Shown here: positions 39,590-53,600 of the stretch, in pieces
How positions within the stretch are numbered: position 1 is the stretch's first letter
How the letters are laid out: every line of letters starts with the position of its first letter
From: Chrysoperla carnea
Taxonomy: Eukaryota > Arthropoda > Insecta > Neuroptera > Chrysopidae
NCBI RefSeq assembly: GCF_905475395.1
Contig: NC_058340.1
Span: 74,688,181 to 74,752,180, forward strand
Direction: 5' to 3'
Length of the DNA stretch: 64,000 nt
Made by a program: the position numbers and the translations under genes
Notes under the pieces: model-generated
The model's database searches: none
The model's input: only the letters and a program-made list of their open reading frames with translations
Told to the model about the DNA's origin: nothing

Positions 39590-40080
39590 GGAGATATGCA
39601 AGGATTGGATAAGACTAGGTATTTCAATAAAACTTTATAAATACATTTTTGGATTAACAAAGTTTCCAAAAATCGCAAAAAATTCCTAGGTCAACGGGCT
39701 CTTTATGATTATTTTATCGTTTAAAGTTGATTGAAAAAATGATGAATCGTATAGGTTGTCCTTTTCAATTGGATATTTCTATATCAAAAAATCTAGAGAG
39801 TGTGATAAAAAACTATCTAAAATATTTAGACAATCTTGTAGTTTATAATAACAAAAAAAAATAACAAAATTTTATCTTAATTATGAGTTCATCATTTGAA
39901 GAACGACTGTAGTTAGAGTATTGATGATTGAAGAGTGATATCTACATTCTCAAATTTATAAGCCTCACTTGCACACAATATATAATATATTTTTGTAGAT
40001 GCGTGGTATTGTAAAGACAAAAATAACTCATTACTTAACTAAAAAGCATATATTTGGTTTATATGTATGTACCGTGCAAT
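39590..40080 (-). repeat. Dispersed 0.5-kb repeat, copy 2 (inverted partner at 23541)
   Basis: Reverse complement of the family at 23541-24041. Differences are spread along the length and include small indels, so neither copy is recent. Non-coding. Confidence 0.75.
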
Positions 40081-42380
40081 AGATCAAAAGTTTTTTTACA
40101 ATGCAGTACGTTTACAATCACCTTAAGAAAATAGTACTTGGATCACTATTGCTTTACCATCGTCATTATAGTGTAACCAATTTACAATTTGACTTAACTA
40201 AAAACAATAACATGAGGAGAATAAAGTAAAACGAGAATCATCATCAGAGTATAGAATCGTATTCGTTTTGTCATAGCAGCTCCCCTCTGCACCGCTCGCT
40301 TCTTCGTTCAGTAATAAGTTGTATGTTGTTAGTTCGTATTCGTACCAATTGGATATGTGCCAAGTAATGTCATCATGATATAGGACGTCAGGTCATGATC
40401 CTCTCATACTAACTCAACATCACTACTACATACATAGTACATGCTACTCTAGTTCGACGTCGATGTTGTAATCATTTCATTCAGTAGTTCTCAACAATTT
40501 ACAAAGATAACGAACTATACAGAATGTATTTTACCAATTTTGTTTATACACTTACAAAATACTTGTGATAGGAATGCATTTATATTAGAACCTGAATAAC
40601 CTAATAAATGTCCTGAATTTTCCAAGTCAGGAGATAAATCAAAAACTTGGAAGAATGTAAAATGATCTAATTATATCAATACGACATTTTCGATATTTGT
40701 ATACCCAGTTTTTCAATATTTTCCTAAAAAAACTTCGTTTTTACCGAACTCTGGAGGATTTATGTTGTTTTTGGTAGTATGAAACTACACGATTTCTAAA
40801 GTCTCTTAATCAAATCTGGAGAGGTGGCAGACCTTATTCGAAAAATGCAGATATTCTGTATTTGCATCATATTCTGATAAAAAATATTCACTTAGATTTC
40901 ACAACTTCAAATTCGGAGATAAAACTGAAACCCAGAATATAAGATATCGATGAAGAATAATTTTAGAATTAAATCCCAAAGACCCAGAATATATTTTGGC
41001 CTTGAACAAAAACCAGTCTATACAAATAAAATGCTTTGTCCTGAACTATTGAATGACTGACTGGCGGATCAACGCAAATAAAATTGTGAGCAAAAGGTAG
41101 GATAAGTGAGACCAAAGAAAGTGAGGGCTATAACATGGTAGTCTTTGTTTTTAAAAATTAAATTGCTCAACAAAGCAGGCGGATATCTGCTAGATTATAA
41201 TATTATTTTCCTTGATTACCTCACAAGGATCATTGTTTTCCACCTCCTATATCTAAAACTTCCTCGGAAGCAGAAAACTGAAGGCTAGGAATAACATATA
41301 AGAGCTATTTCGATATAAGCTTTTTCGTTACTTTCCAAAATATTTTCTATGAACAATTCTAAGAGATACAACATGTATACAAAGTGTGATAATTTCATTT
41401 TATCTTATTCTAAATTCTCTTAAAACACCCCAGGCTTTATTCGGGTGATAAACTTCGAAAAGGTTAAATATTGACGAAAGCTTATTTCTAATAGATATAG
41501 TTTTTATAGTCCACGATTCCTTTGGGAATTTCAAAAGGAATCACGAGTATTGAGAATACGTTTATCAAGGTTAAATAAAAAAGAAAAAAATTCTTGTTTT
41601 TCTGGAATAGATTAAAACCTAGCTAAAGCACATTTTGGCTCGGGACCATATTCCAAAAGTACTTTGTTATGTAAAAGAAGATAAAAGGAGATTTATGGAC
41701 ACAGAAAGATTCTTTATTACCTCGTAGTGAGAAATTATGTTCTATTCAACAAATATTATACTAATCCTGGCGAACACCAACCATTAGAAAAGAAAAAAAA
41801 TTATAATTCCTGAGTTAATTTTCGTATAATACTTTTAAATTTTTGAAATTCCAAATTCATTTTTTAAGCACAATGGTATGGAAAAAGAGATTAAATTTTC
41901 TGACATATCGTTGGCATCATAATTAATTTTACTTGTATTAAGTCTTATAATACGCCATAGCACGATTCTAATTTCTTCTGCATCATCTGAAACTATATGA
42001 GTCTATTTTCTTATCAATTCTGAATTTTTACAAATTTCGAATATACATATTTCCATTTCCAAAAAATCTTATAAATCATCATAAAAAATGGACTGAGTTA
42101 ATTGTTGTAATACTCTGTTTAGAAAGCCTTTACAGCCTTTCGGCTGCCGGAAATTTCAAAAGAATTTTCTATAATTTTTTTCATCTTTCGAGAATATTTT
42201 ACAAGATCACCAATCTTTTATGGTTTTGGAGAAAAAAGACATCAAAGGTTTCCCCTAATTTGCGATCTCACGGGTAAACGATGTTTACGAAAATGTTTTA
42301 AAACAAAGGTTGTTTTTTTTTTATTAGGAATATTTCTTTCCATTTGAGCTTATACGGTCTCCACTATCTCGTACGGTCTA

Positions 42381-42650
42381 CCAGATGGGTCATACGTATC
42401 CAAGACCTTGACCTATGGTTGCTCATTTACGAACTCAATCTCACTTTTTTACATTCTGAGTACGCTGTAAAAATTTCATATATCTTTTCGTTTTTCAGTT
42501 AGCGTACCGACAGAAAGATGGACGGACAAACGGAAATGGCCTAATTAGGTGATTTTATGAACACTTTTACCAAAATTTTGTTCGTGGCATCAATATTTTT
42601 AAGCGTTACAAACTTGGAACTAAACTTAGTATACCTTGATATATATATTT
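42381..42650 (-). repeat. Dispersed insect-type repeat, copy 2
   Basis: Inverted relative of 27351-27590. It shares GGTGATTTTATGAACAC, AAGCGTTACAAACTTGG, TTAGTATACCTTGA and the GTTGCTCAT block. Confidence 0.7.
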
Positions 42651-43349
42651 CAAATATACAGGATATAATGACTGAGCAGAAAAATGATTTCCAAAAGAGA
42701 ATATAAATTTTGATAATAAATTAATGTTTTTATTCTCAACCATCGACTATTACTCTTTCTCTCATGATAAATTGGTTTTGTTTGTGTCTATCTTTCTACT
42801 GTCTGTATGTAATGTTGTGTTTTTACTTCATCTTTTTTTCACCAACAACATAGATAAAAAAAAAAAAAGTAAAAAAACATAAAAGAAAATAAAAAGAGAA
42901 AAACCCCATTTTCTTTTGTATTGAATATTTGTCATTTTATATATTATTTACTTGACCAATTTCCTTGTTATTGATCTTTTGAGAGGAAACTACTTCCACT
43001 CACATTTTACTCCTGTAAGTAAATTGAGGGGAATATATATATTATATGTATAATACTTTTTCGTTTATCTATTGTTTCCTTGTTACATTTTTACTTAGAA
43101 CATAGAATAAGTATTTTCGAGGTTAGGGGTATTTGTGGGACAGTTTTATTCAATTTTGTAAAAGAGTTTTTATTTTTATTTTATTTATTTGAATTTTCTT
43201 TTTTTTTAAATTAAGTTGTTTGGGTTGAAAATTGCAAAAGTTCAGAACACAAAGGTTCAGTTTTTCTTTCGATGTGTAAAGCGATTTAGAAAAGTCATGA
43301 AGCTAAGGAAATAAATTGATGATTTTTTGTAAGCTTATATAGAAACATG

Positions 43350-43545
43350 TTTTAGCCAAAAGTTGCCAGAGGCAATAGACATTCACCTGTGTACATGATT
43401 TTGACCTCAAATTATAGTTTCAAGATCATTTGACCTATGATCTTGAAAATTTACCTGGGCTTGAAATTTATTAACACAGACGAAAGACCCATATTTTCCT
43501 TGAAAAATTTTGTCTAAATTTTTTTCTAAGATAGCGTATTCTCTT
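43350..43545 (+). repeat. Partial copy of the 21771-22280 family
   Basis: It shares GCAATAGACATTC, CACCTGTGT, AAATTATAGTTTC and a final AGCGTATTCTCTTTC with 22060-22260, in the same orientation. Confidence 0.55.
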
Positions 43546-44844
43546 TCTTTTAAATGCAATAATAACATATTTTTAAGTTAATTTTATAATGAGGATCAAT
43601 TTTCTAATTTAAACGTTCTAAATTCTATGTCTTACTTTTTAGGATCTAAACTGACTATTAAAGCAACCCCGAGAACTAGGTCCCATCTGATGTAAGAACA
43701 TGATGGCCCCTATTAAACTCATGAAGGTTTGCACTTGAACGTACGTATGTCCATTGTCATTTTTTTCGGCATCGTAATAGCACGATCGACATCGTTGAAG
43801 TGACGATGAATTGCATTCGGTCGAGTCATTTCTAGTAGGTCGAGTTTGTATTATTTTTTTTCTTATAACTATATTTTATGCTGGGAAGTTATTTGTGTGG
43901 ACTTCAAGGGTCGCACCAGACCCTACCAACGGCTTGTTGACAACATTCTTAAATGGAAATCGCAATAATCCGTCTCTTTATCGTCTTGTCAAGGACAAAA
44001 TTACTTCAAAAATAGTTATTTTGAAAATTTATTTGGTAATTTTAATATTATTTCAAAAGACTTTTCTTCATTAAGGAGGCGTTAATTTTAATCCCAACAA
44101 GTCAATACAAAAAATAAGAAATTTTTTTGTGAATAGTTCAAATTTTTCTCTCTAAAAAATCACATGTTTCGTTTTTCTTTTTTCATAAACAAATCACAAC
44201 ACAAAAAAAAAAACTAAATATTTTAAAATCCAACACATTTTTCTATTTTTAAAATAGCATTTTCCACATTATACAACCTACAACATCTATTATAATAAAA
44301 ATTTTACACAATGAAGCGTAAGCGAACGACGCGAAGCAGCCTGAATGTGTGTGTGTGTGTTTATGCTTTGTATAAATAAAAAAATTATTTGTATTTTCTA
44401 TGATGATGAAAATATTTGCTAATGAATTTCAATTGAGAGTTTCTCAATTCCATTGGGATTAATCTGGTTTAACTGTTGTTTTATTTTTATTTTTTTAAAC
44501 ATACAATGAGTGATTATTTTGAAAATGGAAGTTGCAAATGTTTCAATTGAATACTAATGACAATATTATTTTATTTTCCCAAAGTTCTTTTATTGAATGA
44601 CCCATATAGACAATTATTGAACAAATTAACAAAAAAAATAATAATAATAATAATTAATAAAAATTTTGTTCTGTTTTAATTTCGAATCGCAACAAACCGT
44701 ATGAATATGACCTCAATTCAAAATTTGGCGACAGATATATACATAGTCAAAAAAAAGTTTCTTTGGACCGCATATGGCTTGAGGTATAAAAAAAAACCAC
44801 ATTCAATAAGCTGTGATGGCTCCAGAAATTTTTAAGGGTTAAGT

Positions 44845-45230
44845 TCATTGTAACGACATGTTGATTAAGCCAATGGAAGATGCTTTGACGTTAACAAACT
44901 TCAGATTTGAGAGGTCCTCAAAGAAAGGCTGCCTCAAGTAAGTCCATCTCGTCAAGGCAACATCTGGACAGAAAAGATGAGACATGGTTTCCTCCACTTC
45001 TTCACTGTACAGGTCACTGCTAGGCTTATTCGTTTACCGTGTCTGGCACCTAGCCAGTGTCCTCTTTCAACAGCTGCAACGACTGAGCTTATATAACGTT
45101 CGCCCTTTGAAACAGGATAAGATTCCTGGAACGCCTACAATTGTACTTCGACCATATCTGTCTTACAATACCACAAGTTCGTTCTTCCCTCCATTTAAGA
45201 TTGGTCCTCCTTAAAGATTTCCTAATTCAA
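44845..45230 (-). pseudogene. Non-LTR retrotransposon RNase H / C-terminal remnant (R1/Jockey-like)
   Basis: The minus strand encodes, in pieces, WREERTCGIVRQIWSKYN, then RRSRNLILFQRANVI, HWLGARHGKRISL and, after a frame change, EEVEETMSHLFCPDVALTR, running to a TGA at 44845. The order (a W-x-RS-x-L segment, GHWLGRHA-like, EEEET-x-x-HL-x-C-P) is the characteristic end of RNase H-bearing non-LTR polyproteins. Several stops and frameshifts show it is dead. No 3' tail was recognised. Confidence 0.75.
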
Positions 45231-46490
45231 GAGCAGCTTACATTTCACGGAGTGCTTCCGGATGCCTATTAATTCATCGCCGACTTGATAATTACCTGAA
45301 ATGACTTTTGAAGTTAATATGGTAGGATCTTATAAGTTAATATAGTAGTCTTTAAAAGTATGGCAGTCTTAATATGAAAGGAACTTGTATAATAATTGAT
45401 ACACCGCATAATGCATTCATTTAATTATCTCTTTGCGTTTAAATCAAAAATATATGTCTATCACTAATATTCTCCATAATTGATCATTTAAACACTCATT
45501 GAATCACCCCGAATTTAAACAATTAATGTATTCCCCGAACAGTAAACAATAATTTGCTTGAACATAAAGCACAAAATTGAAAATATATCAAAAGTAAATT
45601 AACCCATTTAAATAATTACTGGTAGTGAAACAAACATTATTATCTTCAAATAATTTATTTTACAGCATACAAAACAAAGAAGCATAACAGTTTGTACATT
45701 TTGATTCTTCGATGAAAATGGTTTTCTGGTGAATTAAGGATAGTCTAGAAATGGTAATAATATTGTATAAAATCATTTGCTTTTGATTATAATATATACG
45801 TTCCCTATTAATTAACAAGCTAACTAGCTAACTAACGCCCCCTTCCCGCACTACCCCCTGGGTGAGTAATTTATATAGCGTGGCGCGTTGTTATTATATT
45901 ATTGAATAGAATATTATATCCTGGCGCGCGTCTATATCATATACACGGTGCTTCATTTTAACTTTTAATTTGATCTTTAACTTTTCGCGATCGTTATTTG
46001 TTTATTCGAAGACAAATCAAAAAGTAGCGCGTAGGAAAAAGTTGTTGGATCACAGGAAAATATTAGACTGTGAAATTTAATTAACCTTCAGGTTTTTTTT
46101 TTTAAATTTACGAATTTAATAGGGTTTAAACTTTTTCTATCTTCATATCTATTTTCGAAATATGAATTTTTCAACCTATCTACAGTTCAAAAAAAATTTT
46201 TTTTTCTAGTCACTCAGAAATTATGAGAATATCTATCTCATCACGCGACTTAAGATTATCGAACGATGTTCGGGATATAGAGTTTTGATAGGCTAATGTC
46301 CGATGAACCTCAAATCTACATTTTAAATTTTATAAATTAGAACCTTTAAATGTAACACCGTGTAGTATTGCAGTGATGTTACAAATACCAGTAGCAAGAG
46401 TCAATCTACATTGAGTTAGATAGATCAAGTTAACACTGACATGCAGTGTAATCGGTGAAACACCCAACTATATAAACTATTGACTGCAAT

Positions 46491-46522
46491 AATACTGAAT
46501 ACTGAATACTGAATACTGAATA
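46491..46522. repeat. (AATACTG)n short tandem repeat
   Basis: About four and a half copies of a 7-bp unit occur in intron sequence. Confidence 0.85.
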
Positions 46523-47433
46523 GATATCAGATGTTTAAATAAAATGATTAATGGTTATTGTACGTATAATTGATTGGTTTGATTTTTCAAAGTGCACCAA
46601 ATTCATATACATCAAATATACTTCAATTATAAAAAATATACCGCATGTTTTTACATTAAAGATATAGTTCGAACGCCAAGGCAAGTTTAGCCTTGTGGTT
46701 GAAATTATTATTACCTTATTTCCAAGTTTGATCCCAACTTCATAAGCAAAAAAATCATCCTTTTAACCAAAAATGCTCTGGCACTCCGTGCATCCTTAAA
46801 TCTTTGTTGGCGTGACTGATCCATTGAATTTTTAATGTATTTTCTATTATCATGCACTTTTTCCGTGAATAAGACCTTTACAAGATGGTTTTGAAGTCAA
46901 CTCTCGCTGACAATAGGTTAAAAGACATTAAACGGTAAATTCAAACTATATTTGTTTCTTTCTTTTGCTTGTGTTGCTCTTTCTGCAAGCTTTTCCGTTA
47001 ATAGGACAAAGTAAGCCAATAATAAAAACTAAAGAAGTAAATCCAACACGCCAGGCTTTTCTTCAGATTTGGTGTGTCCTGTATCTTTGACTACGTAACT
47101 TGCGTTATTTCCCATTTATAATTATAACAAAAACGATCGTATTTTACATTAAACTTACTGTATATTTTAGATTGCAATTTTATAAATTAAATAATGTCTT
47201 GTCATCTTAATGATAAAAACTACTTCGTTATAAAAATTAAATTTGTTCAGGTTTTTTTTATATAAATATTAATAAAAATGTAACCGGAATTAATAAAATG
47301 ATCAATTACATACAATTTTTATTAAAATTATTAATTATGAGAAAATACTTTAATCTATTTTGTAATTAATCAAAACTGATTATGATGCGATGGATGGATG
47401 GATACAGTATGATGGACCATTTTAATCAATTAT

Positions 47434-47545
47434 GGCTAATAGCTTCTTTTTTAGTTAACCATTTTAAAAAAAAATAACTCAAACAAAAGTTGCAGAGTTT
47501 GATGAATCACATCATGTTCTGACATCAGATTGGACCTAGTTTGAT
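47434..47545 (+). repeat. Partial copy of the 21771-22280 family
   Basis: It shares TATGGCTAATAGC, AAAAAATAACTCAAACAAAA and GAGTTTGATG with 21774-21850, in the same orientation. It is the 5' part of the family only. Confidence 0.5.
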
Positions 47546-49864
47546 ACTAGGTAAAATTTTCATTGTAATAGATATATTTTATTCAATTGTAAATAAATTT
47601 TGGCACAATAAACAAATAGAAATATTTTCGATAGTAAAACAATCAATTCATGAATAGGGTTTTTCAACACGAGTGATACTTTTATTAAATTTGAATAAAG
47701 CAAAAATAGCACACCATAACAAATTAAATTTTGCTTTATATATGATAGCTCAGGTAATGAAATTTATGTTTTCCGGTTTTTTTGCAAATCTGAATTTAAA
47801 TGTCAAAATTTTTCAACTATATGAATTCTATAACTTGATTAAATAAATTCAAAGACACCTAACTCGCATTTGAAACATATATAGAACACTCCATTAATTT
47901 ACCTTTCAAACGAAACAAAAAAAAAAACAAAATTTTTTCAATACAGAAATTCGAATGAAGTCTCGTTTAAGGATTGTTATCTTCCCAACAAAAATATCCC
48001 AGCTTCAAAAAACAAAAACAAAACACAATATACATTGATACGTTCGGTTGTTTATTTTCTGTTCAAATTTGAAAAAATTTATCAATCTTAATGAAAGACC
48101 TTTATATTTGAAAATAATTAAAATATTTGCATATAGAAAATATTTACTTCGAATCGACCATGTACCACACAAATTCGATACTCTATAGTTAATAATATAG
48201 TTCAATATAAAATAATAGTGTTATTGTTTCCGTTTTAAAGATTGATTTGGTCATTTACCCCATTTCAAAAAATTCTAGCTGAAAAGTTTATAGTTGTAAA
48301 ACCAATCAAATTGATTTGTGTTTTTACATTCAATTAAATTTTTAATTAGGTACACATGATTTCGCAGATTATTGTGCGATTTTGTATTATTATTGTAGTT
48401 AATATAGGTACTGATGAAATTTCTTTTTATTGTACAATGTTTTCAAAATCACACACATTATAGTTTTACTAATTATAGTTTTAGTAATTAATTTCGTTTT
48501 AAACTGATTGGAGTCAAATATATGCCGTACAAATATAATATTTTCTTAAAATAGGTTTAGAATCAGGCATGGTATAGAACAGTACATTCAGAACGCTGAA
48601 AATTTTCGACATATTTTTCAAGGTGTACTCCTTCTTAAGATAGCCTAGAAAATTTTGACGGGCAACGAACATATCGTTCTTTCGAGTTTATGATAAAGAG
48701 GTTTTAGTATTTTTTATTCAATTACCATTTTATTTGAATATTCGTTCTCAATTTTATAGTTGAGGCGCAACCAAAATTCTACCAGATCTCAAAAATAAAA
48801 GCCCTCTAAAGGAGTTGTTGCCTATATAAGAACTAACAACTGGACCAAAATTTCTTCTAGCTCGGGCGAAACGTCAACGATTTAACGTTCAAGTTTGGCA
48901 TAATGACTGGATCCAAACTTGAATGTCAGGCCTTCGACAAAATCTGAATTACAAATCACGAACTTCTTAACGAATGATTTCAAACATGGCACAATAACTT
49001 GATCAAAACTTGGATGTCAGGCTTCCCGCCAGGCTTAGATTATACATAGCGACCTACTTAACTTCTCTGCAAGTTGAACTTCAAGCTGAGATGTAAACTT
49101 CATCTCCAATCTTGCTATATTTTTCTTCGCTCTATAGACACAATTTTAAAAATAGCTTCGCAGGTTTATATTGATTGTGAAATAACCGCCCAATATTACA
49201 TCTGACCCCAGATATATGAATTGAATAAATTATTCATAATTAAAGGTTTTACCAAAATCAAGAATTGTCTATATATTATAAGATTTATTTAGGTTTGTCA
49301 TCTTAGTATACGCATCCCTTAAATATCTTAATTTTATTCTATGCCCTTGTTGATGACGTACGCATACATATTATATTATATTATACATTTGATCAATATT
49401 TAAATAATAATCTTCTCTCATTTTATTTTGTTGTATAATAAAACCTTATTTACACGCATAAACCTTATAATATATAAAATTGAACCTTAGAACAAACTAA
49501 CAACGTATACTTATAAATATATTCCTAAAAAGGTTTTTCATTTATTCACTATACCTACTAACGAAAAGTACCAATTACTTTAGGTTTGGTAGGGTATTAA
49601 GTATATAAATATCAATGACTATTTTATATGTCGTTCAGAACAGATGAAATTTGGGCAATGTATTTCAAAAATTAGAGCCCATAACATTGATTCTGAAATG
49701 GTCCTACCGTAGCGATAGTAGCCTGAAAAAACTGATATTCATCAAGAAATTTAAATACTGTCTGACGACCAATCGATACATAAGAGACTTTTTATACTCT
49801 GTTATATATAATAATAATAATAATAATGGCGTTGAACCTCCGTTTCTCTGACATATACGCCTAT

Positions 49865-50113
49865 AACAAAGGCCACCCACATCATTATTTGTTAATCTTT
49901 ATTTATTTAATTACAAACATATTTACAATTACATTTTGATGTGGGTGGAGTCGGTTACTTCGTTCTTATCCAAGCGACGACAATGTGATCAATTCTGTAC
50001 TCCCATTAATTATAAATTGTTCACACTGCCGCTGCCTGGATTCGAACCCGCAACCTAAGGCTAAAAGGACAAACAGACAAAGACAAACGCCTTAGACCGC
50101 TCGGCCATTTAGG
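49865..50113 (-). mobile_element. tRNA-derived SINE, class II tRNA (Leu/Ser-like) head
   Basis: On the minus strand, box A TGGCCGAGCGGTCTAAGGC (50089-50107) and box B GGTTCGAATCC (50038-50048) are excellent. The spacing with an extra arm is typical of tRNA-Leu/Ser. The tRNA-like part is followed by a unique body and an A/T-rich stretch containing AATAAATAAA. The 3' region carries a 12-bp inverted pair, CCACCCACATCA and TGATGTGGGTGG. It abuts an RTE remnant at 50119. Confidence 0.75.
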
Positions 50114-50118
50114 CTCTA

Positions 50119-50376
50119 AACTCTGCTATAAATGAAATTCCTATAGAAAAACGTTTAAGACAAGGAGACCCTTTTTCTCCCAAACTATTAAATGCTGTGC
50201 TAAAAAGCATCTTTAGAAGCAAACAGGTTACTTTATAGTATCCAAGAGACAGTAAAAGAAGAAATGGTCGCCCAAAAAGAAGATGGGAAGATGAAATACG
50301 CCTCACTTTGAAACCTTACTGGACAAAGGTTGTCGTAGACAGAATACAGTGAAGATGGTTGGAGGAGGCCTATGCC
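50119..50376 (+). pseudogene. RTE-type reverse transcriptase remnant, internally deleted
   Basis: Frame 50119-50238 gives INEIPIEKRLRQGDPFSPKL then LNAVLKSIFRSKQ and a stop. This is the reverse-transcriptase segment around R-Q-G-D-P-x-S-P-K-L. Frame 50251-50376 gives RRNGRPKRRWEDEIR, an internal stop, then RWLEEAYA, the usual C-terminus of RTE-like polyproteins. The FADD-containing middle is missing, so a large internal deletion joined the two. The sequence runs on into an (ATT)-rich tail, as expected for this clade. Confidence 0.8.
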
Positions 50377-50430
50377 AAATCATTAATATTATTATTATAT
50401 ATGAATTATAAATACGTAAACTAATTGTAG

Positions 50431-50610
50431 CTCCAAGTTTGTAACGCTTAGAAATGTTGATAATATTAACAGAATTTTGGTATAGGTATTCTTAAAATCG
50501 GCACGATAACTCACAAAGAAGCAATTTTTAAACCCTGCTCAAGAAGTTTGATTTCGTGAATGAGCAACATAGATCAATTGGGTTTTGGGTTCGTAGGGCC
50601 CATCTTGTAA
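50431..50610 (+). repeat. Dispersed insect-type repeat, copy 3
   Basis: CTCCAAGTTTGTAACGCTTA, TTTTGGTATAGGTATTC, GAATGAGCAACATAGATCAA and GGGCCCATCTTGTAA match the order of blocks in 27351-27590. Confidence 0.7.
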
Positions 50611-53600
50611 ACTGTTAGAGATAGAACAAAAGTTTATTCTATCTAATCTATCTAAAAACTTTTGTTTTAAATATTTTTTTGTAAACATCACTGTTTACCC
50701 GTGAGGGCACCAATTAGGACAAAAATTTGGTCTCCAATTTCTCCAAAACTATACAAAAAATAGAGAGTTGAAAATTTGCAGGTAGCTTCAACTAGTGGTC
50801 TTGTAAAAGATTCTCAAGAACCAAGAATAATCGCAAATATTTTTCAAAATATTTTTTGTTACTTATTTTGATAGAAACTTCATTTTATCCCAGTTTTCTA
50901 ATTATGTCATCTAGAAAATTTGTAAAATATATTTTTGCAATATTCTGTACGTTGATTATTATGTTATTTTAGTTAAATAGACCTCGAATGTTGAAAGACC
51001 CATTAAAACTGTTTATATTAGTTAATAATAATTATTTATTCTGTTTATAGTCACTCACTCGGGTTGGAGTGGGACAGTGTGTATGTCAGTGCTTTGGTAA
51101 CAAACATTTTACCTTGATTACAACAAACACATAATATACAATTTTAGGGAAAACAAATATAAGCTAATGTCCTTTAAAAACCTCAAAATCAATATTTGCT
51201 TTCCAAATTATACATGAAATGTTCATTTATTTAAATGAACCCTTCAAAATCTGCGAAAATCTTAAACTGCAAAACAGCGTGGATGAAATGACTATCTGGA
51301 TGGTCTGGTCAATATCTTGTTAAGAAGATACGCTAGTGGAGTTTATTTTTCTCTATTCATGACTCTTGGCTAAGACTATTCAACACAGGCATGTTCTGTA
51401 CTTTTGACAATTTCACAGTAAGGAAATGATTGCACTTACAATGTAGTAATCTACATAGAGCTGGAATTTTTGGAATTATTTTTGGGGAGAAAGATACCAG
51501 ATTAAAACTATATTTGACAACCTTTATTTAACGAATTTAGTGTAAAGAGTTTAACATCTTTGCTTAGCTCATTGGTCTTGGTCTTGCATGTGTGTAAGAG
51601 GAAGCTCAAAGTGCAACACCAAGTATGCTAGACAGAAGCAGGTAATTACAAAATGACTCAAGTGTAAAACACAGAGCAAAGTTCAAGTCTAAGTGTGTAA
51701 GACAAAGACAGTCAAATTAGCCTTAATTTGATCTTGATGCTCATCAATATTAGGGATCGAAACTTTGAATCAATTTACCATGAGAAAAGTCCTGCCGACA
51801 GCCCAGAGCATTCTGCGTTGCCTATTGCCGACATACACTACAGTCACTTCATCTAAACAGGACCAGGCCGCGAATACTCAGCTGGGCCACTTTTCAGAAT
51901 ATTCGCTTAGTGTAAACAAGGCATATTGCTTTCAATAATGAGCCTATTACCTATTCTGAGTATATACCCTAGCAGATTACATTTACGATATCCAATCAGT
52001 GGAAATAGGTTTCTAGAATGTTAGAATTTCCATACCTCGCCTATCAAATAACATAAGCCATCGAGTTTTGGATGAGACACCATATTTCGCAAACTGTGTT
52101 TCAATATCCGTTAAAATTTGTGTTATAACAACGATATTTCATTTACAAAAGACTTAGGTCTGATAAATCTCGCCTAGTAACCAAATAATTAGAATAATGG
52201 CAGCCAAAACAATTCCCCAACATAGATACAATTTATAATATAAATAGTGATTTTTTTCCGATATATACAAACTGATAATTATCCTCATTATCATTATCGT
52301 TATAATGATCATCAATATATTATTGATAATAATAAATTTTAACATTATCCTATTTTATTTATTTTTTATTTTATACATATTTATTATTTTTTTAATGTTA
52401 CTAAACTAAATACTACATGCTAGCAGTTAGCAGTTAGCACATACTACATATATATAGTATTTATTACAATATAATGATAAATGATGTTAATTATCTGATA
52501 ATATCATCATCACTATGACTAAAATGTATCTGGCTGGTTGGTTGGCTGACTATAGTATTGGTCTGTTTTGTTCACGGTCCTAAATACAAACTAGAAGCTT
52601 TATACAAACAACACGAAAATAGAATTTTCATGGAAATGCATTTATCGGGCGCGGTTCTTCTCGAATGAGAAGAAAAATCGAAATAATACCAAAATTAATC
52701 ACATGCACCATATACAGCCGTGAATTTTTCTAGCTATTAAAGGTTTTGCAATTTTTTCTCCTAAATTAGTAAAATGCAAAAATTATTTCTCCCATTTCTG
52801 GAGGCAAAAAATAAAATAAATGCGTATTAAAAGAGAAAAAAAAGTTATCTAAGTTTCAGGTAAAGCTTTAGGTAGTCTCATTTGAAAGTCTCGGTTTTAG
52901 TCTTCAATAACACGGACGGATATTTATCTCTAAATTCGATTCTAATCTTCTTAATTGGCACATGAGTATCGCTCTTTTTGAAAGGCCTAACGAATTGCAC
53001 GGTACACCCAAATGAAAAACCATCCTCAAAAGAACTGACTGGCTTTATCTAAGAAGTAAAGGACTCCAAAAGGCCTCCAGAGCAAGGACTGACGTTTTCA
53101 GGAGAAATGGGGAACGATGGTCTACTTAACCCTGTAGAGCCTTCTCCATGAGAAGAATGGCTAGCTTAATAAACCTACATATTGAAGATCTTGAGGCATT
53201 TAAATCTGCCTGCATAAAATTTCTTCGACTACTCTTGAACAACTCCAAATGATTCAGATTTAAACAACTCCTTCGTCAGATTTTTTTCAAAACGAATTAT
53301 TTCTTTCACACGTATGACTTAGACACGTATGAGATAGATTTTTACGTGCGCTCAACCTCAAATATAAAATTTTACATTTTTTATGTTAATCAAGGTCGTT
53401 AAAGTAATAGCATATAATACTTTTGATAGCAAAATTTTGCACACTTTAATTACGATTTATTTGTATACTTCCGTGAGAAACACTGATATCATAATCACTA
53501 TTTTCGCCTACACATTTACAAAATAAATCGTAACTGTTTTATTAATACATAACTAACTTTCAAACAAGGTTAGACTTTCCACTAGCACAATAGTTGCAGT

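Noticed and set aside
41511..41545. Small hairpin GATTCCTTT / AAAGGAATC
   Set aside because: Nine base pairs only; common by chance in 64 kb.
44984..45214. Plus-strand 76-codon frame
   Set aside because: It is antisense to the RNase H remnant, which has recognisable motifs on the minus strand.
48889..49020. Two related stretches (GGCATAATGACTGGATCC and GGCACAATAACTTGATC, both followed by a TGTCAGGC block)
   Set aside because: A single degenerate direct repeat of about 100 bp with no further structure; not informative.
50109..50306. Minus-strand 65-codon frame
   Set aside because: It is the antisense shadow of the RTE remnant, which is in frame on the plus strand.
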